Program-made: the position numbers and the translations under genes | In this document: in pieces, positions 33,394 through 41,437 of the stretch | How the letters are laid out: each line of letters starts with the position of its first letter | Position numbering within the stretch: position 1 is the first letter of the stretch | The notes under the pieces: generated by a model | Seen by the model: only the letters and a program-made list of their open reading frames with translations | What the model was told of the DNA's origin: nothing | Database searches by the model: none | Assembly (NCBI RefSeq): GCF_900105385.1 | Contig: NZ_LT629772.1 | Coordinates: 1,984,001 to 2,048,000 of the forward strand | Reading direction: 5' to 3' | Origin: Microlunatus soli | Lineage (GTDB): Bacteria > Actinomycetota > Actinomycetes > Propionibacteriales > Propionibacteriaceae | Length of the DNA stretch: 64,000 nucleotides

Positions 33394-34683
33394 ATGGCCC
33401 CCATCACTCGAAGATCATTGCTGGCCGGAGCCGCAGGTTTGGGAGCACTGGCCGCAGCCGGTGGCCTGTCCGGCTGCGGATCGCGGACAGCGATCTCCTC
33501 CGACCCCAGGGAACTCGTCCTCTGGTACTGGAATCGTTCGGCCGACCCGAAGCTGCTGGCCCAGATGGCCAAGGGCATCCCGGGTGCCGAGGATTACACC
33601 CTGCGCGCCGACGTCCTCGGCGGCACCTGGGACACCAAGCTGCGGACCAGTCTTGCCGGGAACGCCTACATTCCCGACGTCACGTTCATCAACTCCAACG
33701 TCTCGCTGTACTTCCCCAACGAGAGCATGTTCCTCGACCTCAACGAGTTGGGCGCAGAGACCTTCAAGGATCAGTACTTCGACTGGAAGTGGGAGCTCGG
33801 CGTCACGCCGACCAACCGGTTCTGCTTCTTCCCCCTCGACACCGGACCCACCGGGATGTACTACCGCACCGACGTCCTGCAGAAGGCGGGCATCGATCCC
33901 GACCCGGACGCCGTCAGCGAGCAGATCAAGACCTGGGACGCCTACATCGAGCTCGGGTCCAAGTTGAAGAAGAATGCCGGCGCCTTCATCCAGTCCAGCG
34001 CCAGCACGCTGTTCGCCCAGTACATCAACGCCAGCGCCGAACGCTACTTCGACAAGGCCGGCAAGCCGCTGTATCTCGATGACAGCAACACGATCAGGGA
34101 TGCCTGGGACACCGCGGTCAAGGCGATCAAGGCGGGCGTCACGGGCAATCAGCAGAACGACACCGACAAGAACGCTGCCTGGACCAGCGGCAAGACCGCT
34201 GCCAACATCGAGGCCGTCTGGTGGGCCCAGATCCTGGCCGACACCGCTCCCGACACCAAGGGCAAGTGGCGACTGGCGTCACAGCCGGTGCGGCCCGGCA
34301 ACAGCGGCGGTTCGTTCGTCTGTCTGCCGCACACCTGCAAGAACCCCGAAGCCGGTTTCAAGTTCATGACCTGGCTGAATTCGGCGAAGAACCAAGCGAC
34401 ATCGTTCAACACGATGCAACTGTTCCCGTCGGCGATCGAGTCCTTCGAGCTCGGCACGATGAAGAGCAACACCGGGTTCTTCGGTGACCAGGACCCGTTG
34501 GACTTCTTCCTGGAGGCCGCCAAGGCCGTGCCGACCGCGTTCATCAGCACCTTCGAGACCCAGGCTGCCTACTTCGGCACCGAGATCACCAACGTCGAGA
34601 GCGGCAAGGACGCCGACCAGGCCTGGGACGACGCCGTCGCCCAGACCAACAAGACCCTGCGGAAGCGAGGGATCGAGGTATGA
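33394..34683 (+). CDS. Sugar ABC transporter substrate-binding lipoprotein
   Basis: A 429-residue solute-binding protein of the extracellular family 1. Residues 1-30 have an Arg-Arg pair, a hydrophobic run and a lipobox Leu-Ser-Gly-Cys, so it is a lipoprotein, possibly Tat-exported. The mature part contains Tyr-Phe-Asp-Trp-Lys-Trp-Glu-Leu-Gly-Val and Trp-Trp-Ala-Gln-Ile, rich in aromatic residues as in sugar-binding sites. The two permease genes follow with four-base overlaps. No ATPase gene is present; a shared MsmK-type ATPase elsewhere is likely. The protein is a close paralogue of the one at 41438. Confidence 0.92.
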   Translation: MAPITRRSLLAGAAGLGALAAAGGLSGCGSRTAISSDPRELVLWYWNRSADPKLLAQMAKGIPGAEDYTLRADVLGGTWDTKLRTSLAGNAYIPDVTFINSNVSLYFPNESMFLDLNELGAETFKDQYFDWKWELGVTPTNRFCFFPLDTGPTGMYYRTDVLQKAGIDPDPDAVSEQIKTWDAYIELGSKLKKNAGAFIQSSASTLFAQYINASAERYFDKAGKPLYLDDSNTIRDAWDTAVKAIKAGVTGNQQNDTDKNAAWTSGKTAANIEAVWWAQILADTAPDTKGKWRLASQPVRPGNSGGSFVCLPHTCKNPEAGFKFMTWLNSAKNQATSFNTMQLFPSAIESFELGTMKSNTGFFGDQDPLDFFLEAAKAVPTAFISTFETQAAYFGTEITNVESGKDADQAWDDAVAQTNKTLRKRGIEV

Positions 34684-35666
34684 CGACCACCGAACAGGCG
34701 ATCGCACCGGTAACGGTCACCGATACGCCGACCACTCCACGCAGTCGCAACCCGCTGAAGAAGTTCTGGCCGCAGTATCTGTCGGTCGCCCCGTTCTACA
34801 TCCTCTTCCTGATCTTCGGGCTGTTCCCGCTGGTCTTCTCGATCTACCTCTCCTTCACCCAATGGGACGGGATGGGGCAGATGAAGTTCGTCGGGCTGGC
34901 CCAGTATCAGTACCTGGTCGCCGACACCCGCTTCTGGAACGCGGTCTCCAACACGTTCATCATCTGGTTCATGTCGACCATCCCGATGCTGATCCTGGCT
35001 CTGGTGATGGCATTCCTGTTGCATCAGAACATCCGCTTCAAGGGCTTCTACCGGGTCGCGTTCTTCATCCCCAACGTCACCTCGATGGTGGCGATGGCGA
35101 TCGTCTTCGGCTCGGTGTTCTCCGACAGCTTCGGTTTGATCAACTCCGCGATCACCGCACTCGGCGGCACCGAGGTCGGCTGGTTGTCCGACCCGTGGGC
35201 GATCAAGGTGACCATCTCGGTGATGGTGATCTGGCGCTACACCGGCTACAACGCGATCATCTATCTCGCCGGGCTGCAGGCGATCCCGACCGAGCTCTAC
35301 GAATCGGCCCGGGTCGACGGCGCGTCGATGTTCCAGATCTTCTCCCGGATCACCGTCCCGATGCTGCGACCGGTGATCTTGTTCACCGTGATCACCTCGA
35401 CGATCGGCGGCCTGTCACTGTTCACCGAGCCGCAGGTGCTGTTGGGTGACTCCGGTGGCTCCGGCGAGGCCGGCATGACCATCGTGCTCTACCAGTACTA
35501 CCAGGCCTTCACCCAGTTCGACTTCGGCTACGGTGCCGCGATCGCCTGGGCGCTGTTCATCATCGCCGTCCTCTTCGCCATCATCAACTGGCGACTGGTG
35601 TCGGAGCGTGACACCACTAAGCCCGGACGTTCTGCCCGTCGTCGTTCCCCGGAGGTGGCCAAATGA
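34680..35666 (+). CDS. Sugar ABC transporter permease (MalF-like)
   Basis: A 328-residue membrane protein with six main hydrophobic segments. The EAA loop that contacts the ATPase reads Glu-Leu-Tyr-Glu-Ser-Ala-Arg-Val-Asp-Gly-Ala near residue 205. It is the first permease of a heterodimeric importer; its start overlaps the binding-protein stop (ATGA) and its stop overlaps the next permease in the same way. Confidence 0.93.
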   Translation: MTTTEQAIAPVTVTDTPTTPRSRNPLKKFWPQYLSVAPFYILFLIFGLFPLVFSIYLSFTQWDGMGQMKFVGLAQYQYLVADTRFWNAVSNTFIIWFMSTIPMLILALVMAFLLHQNIRFKGFYRVAFFIPNVTSMVAMAIVFGSVFSDSFGLINSAITALGGTEVGWLSDPWAIKVTISVMVIWRYTGYNAIIYLAGLQAIPTELYESARVDGASMFQIFSRITVPMLRPVILFTVITSTIGGLSLFTEPQVLLGDSGGSGEAGMTIVLYQYYQAFTQFDFGYGAAIAWALFIIAVLFAIINWRLVSERDTTKPGRSARRRSPEVAK

Positions 35667-36559
35667 CCGCGACCCTCGATGTCGGCCCGGCCAAGCTCGG
35701 CGACCCGACCAAGGACGTCAATGTCGCCGCCCGCCGCAAGACGCGGGTGTCGCAGATCGTCACGCATGCCTGCATCATCATCGGCGTGATTTTCTCGCTG
35801 TTCCCGTTCTACTGGCTGCTGGTGATGTCGACCCACACCACCGCCGACATCTTCGGCTATCCGCCGAAGCTGTGGGTCGGGTCCAACTTCGGCGAGAACG
35901 TCCGCAACGTGATCGCCAACGTCGACCTGTTCCGAGCGCTGCTGAACACCTTCCTGGTGTCGGCGACGGTCGCGATCCTGGTGATGTTGTTCGACTCGCT
36001 GGCCGCCTACTCCTTTGCCAAGTACGACTTCCCCGGCAAGAACGTGCTGTTCACGATCTTGATGGCCACCTTCCTGGTGCCGGGCAGCCTGTCGCTGGTG
36101 CCGTCTTTCGTGCTGATGAGCAAGCTGGGTTGGATCGGCGGCTTCCAGTCCTTGATCATTCCCGGTGCGGCCAATGCGTTCGGGATCTTCCTGTTACGCC
36201 AATTCGCGCAGTCCTCCATCCCGGGCGAGCTGATCGAGTCGGCCCGGGTCGACGGCGCCGGCTTCTTCCGGACCTGGTGGTCGATCGGCATCCCGATGAT
36301 GCGCGGCGGTGTCGCCTTCCTCGGTATCTTCACCTTCATCGGCTCGTGGAACGACTACGTCTGGCCGTTGATCGTGTTGGTCGACCCGGGCAACCAGACG
36401 TTGCAGACCGCGCTGGCCACGTTGAACTCGATCTACAAGACCGACTACGGCATGGTGATGGCCGGTGCGGTGATCAGTGTGGTGCCGTTGATCGGCATCT
36501 TCATCATCGGCTCCCGGCACTTCATCGCCAACATCGCCGCCGGCGCGCTGAAGGGCTGA
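35663..36559 (+). CDS. Sugar ABC transporter permease (MalG-like)
   Basis: A 298-residue membrane protein, second permease of the importer. The EAA motif is Glu-Leu-Ile-Glu-Ser-Ala-Arg-Val-Asp-Gly-Ala near residue 190. Six hydrophobic segments are visible. It overlaps the first permease by four bases (ATGA) and ends the operon; a palindromic repeat follows. Confidence 0.93.
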   Translation: MTATLDVGPAKLGDPTKDVNVAARRKTRVSQIVTHACIIIGVIFSLFPFYWLLVMSTHTTADIFGYPPKLWVGSNFGENVRNVIANVDLFRALLNTFLVSATVAILVMLFDSLAAYSFAKYDFPGKNVLFTILMATFLVPGSLSLVPSFVLMSKLGWIGGFQSLIIPGAANAFGIFLLRQFAQSSIPGELIESARVDGAGFFRTWWSIGIPMMRGGVAFLGIFTFIGSWNDYVWPLIVLVDPGNQTLQTALATLNSIYKTDYGMVMAGAVISVVPLIGIFIIGSRHFIANIAAGALKG

Positions 36560-36583
36560 GACTCGCGCTGAGGTGCTGAGACC

Positions 36584-36641
36584 AAAGGACCCTGAGCCGG
36601 TCGAAGGACAGCGGTCTACCCTTCGACGGGCTCAGGGTTCT
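36584..36641. repeat. Inverted pair of the CCTGAGC-TGTCGAAGG repeat at a convergent gene end
   Basis: AAGGACCCTGAGCCGGTCGA and its near complement (CTTCGACGGGCTCAGGGTTC) flank a short loop. The pair lies between the permease stop and the acetyltransferase stop and probably ends both transcripts. Confidence 0.85.
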
Positions 36642-36694
36642 GTGCGTTGTTCCGCCATCATCGGAATCGTCGCAGCGGCGTCCGTGCCGGACTC

Positions 36695-37144
36695 CTAGGG
36701 AAGGAACTGCATGTGGATGTCGGTCTCGGACTCGCCGTAGGGCCGGAATCCCAGTCGCTCGTACAGTCGCCGGGCCCGGGAGTTGCTGCGTTCGACATCG
36801 AGTTGGAGCGGTCTCCCGGTCGTTCGGCTCTCGTCCACCAGCTCCATGATCAACTGGGTTCCGATGCCCCTGTTCTGGAAGTCGGGGAGGATCTGGATGC
36901 CGCCGAGGAAGATCCGGTCCTTGAAGCGGACGACACGGAACCTGCCGATCGGTTCGCCGTCGAGTTCGATCAGCGACAGCAGACTTTCCGGCTCGTCCTT
37001 ACCGAAGTATTCAGGGATCGATTCGATCATGCTCGTCCGAGCCTTTTCGACGTCGACGGTCGGATCGGTCTGGGCACTGACGTTCGCCAACACGTTGGCC
37101 AGGGCCGGGATGTCTTCGAGTGTTGCGGTGCGAAGTCTGATCAT
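36695..37144 (-). CDS. GNAT-family N-acetyltransferase
   Basis: A 149-residue enzyme. It has Ile-Leu-Pro-Asp-Phe-Gln-Asn-Arg-Gly-Ile-Gly-Thr (acetyl-CoA loop) and Val-Glu-Arg-Ser-Asn-Ser-Arg-Ala-Arg-Arg-Leu-Tyr-Glu-Arg-Leu-Gly-Phe. ATG 37144 matches the family start. It follows the ABC exporter pair and a 49-codon frame on the same strand, so it may belong to that operon; an acetylated exported compound is one possibility. The acceptor is unknown. Confidence 0.88.
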   Translation of the reverse strand: MIRLRTATLEDIPALANVLANVSAQTDPTVDVEKARTSMIESIPEYFGKDEPESLLSLIELDGEPIGRFRVVRFKDRIFLGGIQILPDFQNRGIGTQLIMELVDESRTTGRPLQLDVERSNSRARRLYERLGFRPYGESETDIHMQFLP

Positions 37145-37190
37145 GCCAGCCACAGTCGCAGCGACCTGGGTCGGTGACAACTGAATTTGA

Positions 37191-37340
37191 TCAGTCCTCG
37201 TGCTGCGGTATGTCGGGGTCCGGTGCGGGCATCGCGTACCAGTACATCGTGTTTCGAGCGAGCGCCAACGCAGCGCTGGACGGGTTGGGCGCCGCAATAT
37301 CGTGCGATTCAGCCGAGTAGCCCTGGCTCTGCTGGCTCAA
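37191..37340 (-). CDS. Small 49-residue peptide frame coupled to the ABC exporter
   Basis: The frame begins with TTG at 37340, which overlaps the exporter stop as TTGA, and runs 49 codons to a TGA at 37191. The TTG is the only start codon in this open frame. The peptide has a Ser/Gln-rich N-terminus, an Ala-rich helix, an aromatic cluster Met-Tyr-Trp-Tyr-Ala-Met, and a Pro/Asp tail ending His-Glu-Asp. GC at third positions is about 80 percent, as in a real gene. It lies between an exporter pair and an acetyltransferase. It could be an exported peptide precursor or only chance; no known family recognised. Confidence 0.35.
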   Translation of the reverse strand: MSQQSQGYSAESHDIAAPNPSSAALALARNTMYWYAMPAPDPDIPQHED

Positions 37341-39151
37341 GGCTGCTGGCGATAGGCACGAGCCTGCAGGTTGAAGAGTTCGGCGTAACGGCCGTTGGCG
37401 GCGATCAGCTCAGGATGCGTGCCGGTCTCGGCGATACGTCCGCGGTGCAGAACGATGATCTGGTCGGCCATCCGGACCATGGAGAGCCGGTGCGATACCA
37501 AGACGGTGATGGTGCCGGTCCTTCGGCCGGCGCGAGCGGCGGCAGCGATGTGCTCGTACAGCGCGTGCTCCGCATCCGGATCCAGCGCAGCGGTCGGTTC
37601 ATCGAGAAGGAGCAGCAACGGTTCGGCTGTCGGGTTGTCGACGGTCCGCATGAAAGAGCGGGCCAGGGCGAGACGTTGCCACTGCCCCCCGGAGAGGTCG
37701 GTTCCGTCGATGAAGCTGGTCCCGAGCTGAGTTCGCATGCCCGCCGGCAGTGCGTCGACCACCGCTGCCGCGTCCGCGGCGTCAAGTGCTGCCCGGATGG
37801 TGCGGGTGTTCTCGATGCGTGGCAGATCGCCGAGACCGACGGTTGTCGCTGCCGTGAACTCGAACCTCGCGAAGTCCTGGAAGGCCGCGGATGTTCGCAG
37901 CCGCCACAGCGCGGGAGAGATGGCGCCGAGCTCTTCGCCGTCGAGCAGGATCTTGCCCTGGGACGGTTCGTAGAGCTTGGTCAGCAACTTGATCAAGGTC
38001 GACTTGCCCGCACCGTTCTCGCCGACCAGCGCAACACTGGCCCCGGCACCGATCGTCAGGTTGATGTCGGTCAATGCAGGGCCGATGCTGTTCGGGTAGC
38101 CGAACGTCACATGTCGGAGTTCGATGCCATGGCGCAGCCGGGCTGGTGGATTCGACGTCGCAACCGCTGCCCCCGTGCTTTCCTCGGCCTGTCTTCTGAA
38201 CCAGCTGTAGTGGTTGAAAAGACCGACCGTTTCACCACTTCTCCGCAACGCGGCGGCGACCCCACCCGCAGTCTCGTCGACCCGGCTACCGAGGATGACC
38301 AGCAACGCGAGGTCACCGGCCGAGAGCGCACCGCCGCGGACGCCGACGGCGACGAATGCGATCGCAGCCAGGAACGCCGAACCGAAGACGACGCGAGCTG
38401 CGAGCTCGTAGTACATGCCCTTGCGGGTGGCAGCGAGTCGGCCGTCGGCGACGCGCGCGAAATTGTCGCCGATCCGATCCAGCAGAAGCTGTTGGATACC
38501 GAAGACGCGAACCTCCACCGCGTGCGCCGGAGATCTGGCGATCCGGGTGAGCCGGTCGGCGAGTCGCCGGTAACCGATCACGCGGTCGAAAGCGCCGAAT
38601 CGGAGCTTGGCGTCGGTGTAGCTCGTCCAGACCCGGACGAGCCCGATCACAGGCAGCAGCATCAGCAGCGGGTGAATGCCCGCGAGAAGGATCACGATGG
38701 CGCCAGCGTTGATCAGCGCGGCAACCACGGCGAACAGGGTGGTGACGGCGTCGGCCAAGCCGCGGGATCCCTGCTGGAGCAGCGCGATCCGATCGGCGAC
38801 CTCGGGCTGCTCGTGGTGCCTGATGCCCGGGATCCGCGTCGTGATCCGCATCAAGTCGGCGCGAACGAAGTCGTGGACGCGGTCGGCCGCCGTGCTCTGC
38901 ACGGCAGCGGCGAGCAGACCCGTCATGAAGCGGACCAGTAACACGCAGCAGGACACTGCTGCAGCCCACACGGCCGCCCTCCGATCGTGCTGAATGATGC
39001 CGTTCACCAGGATCTTGGCCGCGGCCGCCTGAGCGGGTGCCTGGATCGCAGCCAGTGCGCCGACCCCGACCCCAGCAGCCGAGAGCAACGGCGCGGCGCG
39101 GAATCCGGTCGTCAGCCAGAGCCGGATCCCGCTGAGGCGGTCGCCGCTCAT
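37337..39151 (-). CDS. ABC exporter half-transporter (permease-ATPase), second subunit
   Basis: A 604-residue protein with an N-terminal membrane domain (about five or six hydrophobic segments to residue 320) and a C-terminal ATPase. Walker A is Gly-Glu-Asn-Gly-Ala-Gly-Lys-Ser-Thr, the signature Leu-Ser-Gly-Gly-Gln, Walker B Leu-Leu-Leu-Leu-Leu-Asp-Glu-Pro-Thr, and the H-loop Ser-His-Arg. All are intact. It starts inside the stop of the upstream exporter gene (ATGA overlap), the normal layout of heterodimeric type IV exporters. Substrate unknown; the small frames on either side make a peptide thinkable. Confidence 0.9.
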   Translation of the reverse strand: MSGDRLSGIRLWLTTGFRAAPLLSAAGVGVGALAAIQAPAQAAAAKILVNGIIQHDRRAAVWAAAVSCCVLLVRFMTGLLAAAVQSTAADRVHDFVRADLMRITTRIPGIRHHEQPEVADRIALLQQGSRGLADAVTTLFAVVAALINAGAIVILLAGIHPLLMLLPVIGLVRVWTSYTDAKLRFGAFDRVIGYRRLADRLTRIARSPAHAVEVRVFGIQQLLLDRIGDNFARVADGRLAATRKGMYYELAARVVFGSAFLAAIAFVAVGVRGGALSAGDLALLVILGSRVDETAGGVAAALRRSGETVGLFNHYSWFRRQAEESTGAAVATSNPPARLRHGIELRHVTFGYPNSIGPALTDINLTIGAGASVALVGENGAGKSTLIKLLTKLYEPSQGKILLDGEELGAISPALWRLRTSAAFQDFARFEFTAATTVGLGDLPRIENTRTIRAALDAADAAAVVDALPAGMRTQLGTSFIDGTDLSGGQWQRLALARSFMRTVDNPTAEPLLLLLDEPTAALDPDAEHALYEHIAAAARAGRRTGTITVLVSHRLSMVRMADQIIVLHRGRIAETGTHPELIAANGRYAELFNLQARAYRQQP

Positions 39152-41081
39152 CGCCGATCCTGGTCGACATATCGGGCCGCCTGCAGTCGAAACATCCGGG
39201 CGTACACACCGTCTCGGGCCAACAGCTCCTGATGTGTGCCCGCCTCCGTCACGTGTCCCTGGCCGAGGACGTAGATCCGGTGGGCGCGCCGGACAACTGA
39301 GAACCGGTGTGAGATCACCAGCGACGGCACTCCCGCTGTCAGCGCCAGGTAGCGGTCGACGAGGGCAGCCTCGGAGCGGACGTCCAACGCCGCTGCCGGT
39401 TCGTCGAGCACCAACATGCCCGCCCCGACGCAACGGCGTGCAGAGCCCTGCCCAGTGCGACCCGTTGCCATTGCCCACCGGAGAGATCGACTCCACCGGG
39501 AAATGCCTTGTCCAACGGCGTTTCCCATCCGTCCGGGAGCGTCTCGGCGAGCTCGGCGAGCCCGGCGGTGCGGCCGGCCGGCAGCGGTGAACCGCGCGTT
39601 GCCAGAGTCACGTTCTCCCGCATCGACAGCGGAAGTTGTAGAAGATCCTGCATGATGACGGCGAGCCTCTGTTGCCACACACCCAGCGATTCGGCTTCCA
39701 GGGTGGCCAGATCGATTCCGTCGACGGTGATCCGGCCCTGCGATGGTCGGTAGCAGGCTGCCAACAGTTTGGCCAGCGTCGATTTGCCCGCGCCGTTCAC
39801 GCCGACCAGTGCCGTCGCCTCGTTGGCTCGGATGTCAAGATCCAGGTGGCGCAGCACGTCGCGATCCGTGCCGGGGTAGCGAAAGCTCACGTCCTCGAAA
39901 CGGATCACCTCGCGCGGTGCCTGGGACAGATCCATCCGGCGGCCGCCGACATCCGGCTTGGCCCGGATCCGTGGACGGGCGCCGTAGCGAGCGGCACCAG
40001 AAGTGCACGCTGGCAAGGCGCCGTCGCGAGGGTGGTGTGGTTGACCATTGAGCGTCGGCAACGCCGCCAGCGTGCGCTTCTGGTGCCGCGCAGTAGGCGA
40101 TTCGTCCACGGATCCGGGCTTGGCGGCGATCAGCTCGGGAAGACGCTCGAACGACTGCAGGCCGCCCCAGGCTCTCCGTGCCTGACCCAACAGCCAGGGG
40201 TCGAAGCCGACCGCCATCGCGAGCATTGCCGAGATGACCGAAACCGCCGCCGCCAGCGACAGCCGGCCGTCGAATGCCTGGACGGTCGCGTACACGATCA
40301 TCATCGAGAACACCACGACATGCGGGAACAGGACGATCAGGTCGCGGACCAGGACCGACCATCGCCGCCGCCAGACCGGCTCGGTTGCCTCCCGTCGGGC
40401 CTGCAGATATCGATTGATCAGCCAACTGGACAGCCCGTAGACACGGATCTCCTTCGGCGCCCCACCGAGGGCAAGATCAAATGCGTAGTCCGCTCGTCGT
40501 TGGCTCTGTGTGGTGTCATCCCAACGTGCTGCCTCGCCACCAGCCGCCCGCACCAGATACCAAGCGGTCAACGCGGTCGATACCGCCAGCGGTATCGGCA
40601 CCCACCAGGCGAACAGGCTTCCGATCAAGATCGCGGCGGTGATCAGGCCGATCAATCCCTGAAGGACCTGCGCCGCGAAGGTCGGGCCGAGCCGGATCTC
40701 GACGGGCGCGTCCTGCCAACACCGGCCGTACGCGTCCTGCACGGCAGGATCATCCAGATGATCGACCCGGTACGGCGCCAACAGCGCCCTCCCCAGGCCG
40801 AGTCCGACCGTCCGGTCCACCTGCATCTCCAGGCTGACGACAGCGGTCATCCACAGCACGGGCAGCACACTGTTCACCACGAACAGCAGCAACATCACCG
40901 CCACCAGCGCGACGAAGCGGCCCGCCGACCGCGGCCCGGCCAACTCCTGTGCTTCCCCCACCACCAGCCCAACCAGGTAGGCAAGCATCGTGGAAGCAAG
41001 ACCAGCCCCGACCGCCAACGACAACACGATCAGCGTCGCCGACCGCGACACCGAGAAGGCGAACCGAAGCAGCCGCAGCAC
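39148..41081 (-). pseudogene. ABC exporter half-transporter, first subunit, with frameshift and inserted repeat element
   Basis: The frame opens at GTG 41081 with a six-segment membrane domain and reaches Walker A (Gly-Val-Asn-Gly-Ala-Gly-Lys-Ser-Thr) and Leu-Ser-Gly-Gly-Gln in one frame. Walker B (Met-Leu-Val-Leu-Asp-Glu-Pro) and the rest lie in another frame ending at 39148. A single missing base near 39425-39432, in a G-rich run, explains this. In addition, residues 318-372, between membrane and ATPase domains, are the translation of a palindromic repeat element. The gene overlaps the next exporter half (ATGA). If the missing base is real, the exporter is broken unless frameshifting restores it. 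Confidence 0.8.
39955..40123. mobile_element. Palindromic element, class A copy 2, inserted in the exporter gene
   Basis: Perfect 17-bp arms (39961-39977 and 40103-40119) enclose a second stem and the class A core also seen at 12965-13124. A 7-bp direct repeat GGCTTGG flanks it (39955-39961 and 40117-40123). Removing one repeat copy plus the element takes out 162 bases, exactly 54 codons, and joins Ala-Lys-Pro to Asp-Val-Gly; the protein shows Ala-Lys-Pro at both ends of the insert. This is the picture of a small transposed element with a target duplication. Confidence 0.75.
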
Positions 41082-41084
41082 GGT

Positions 41085-41189
41085 CTAGGGACGCTTCTGC
41101 CGCGAACTCGCCCGCCGGTCGTCGTGTTTGCTCGAGACCGAGCCCACTCCCACACCGCCGAGCGAGGCGTCGCGGCATTGCTGAACCAT
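41085..41189 (-). CDS. Small 34-residue frame just upstream of the ABC exporter
   Basis: ATG 41189 is preceded by GGAG at eight bases and the frame ends three bases before the GTG of the exporter gene. The product begins Met-Val-Gln-Gln-Cys, has a Gly/Val stretch in the middle, and ends in a basic Arg/Ser/Lys tail. A leader peptide, an exported peptide or a chance frame are all possible; no family recognised. Confidence 0.3.
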   Translation of the reverse strand: MVQQCRDASLGGVGVGSVSSKHDDRRASSRQKRP

Positions 41190-41399
41190 GATCAACACTC
41201 CAGCAGCCTTCGAACGCCCGGGCAACCGGATTTCGTACGCTGACCCTCCGCATACCTCAGCTGATCACACCAGGTGTCGGCTGCTGCGGTGATCTCATGG
41301 TCGGAAGGCGTTCGTACCCACCTGACTCCGATCGGGCTCCTGTCCGGAGCCTGCCGGCGTTGACATCGGTGGCATGGGATGCGAACCTGCCACTTTCGC

Positions 41400-41415
41400 C
41401 CGTGAACGTTCACGG
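41400..41415. promoter_or_regulatory. LacI-type operator CCGTGAACGTTCACGG upstream of the orphan binding protein
   Basis: A perfect 16-bp palindrome, identical in its inner 14 bases to the site at 33289, lies 23 bases before the second binding-protein gene. TTGACA starts 41 bases upstream of the inner palindrome, nearly the same spacing as at the first site. The two genes therefore probably share one repressor. Confidence 0.75.
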
Positions 41416-41437
41416 GACATCTCGACGCCGAGAGTGG

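Noticed and set aside
37337-38941. A long plus-strand frame opposite the second ABC exporter gene
   Set aside because: Antisense shadow; the exporter on the minus strand has all ATPase motifs.
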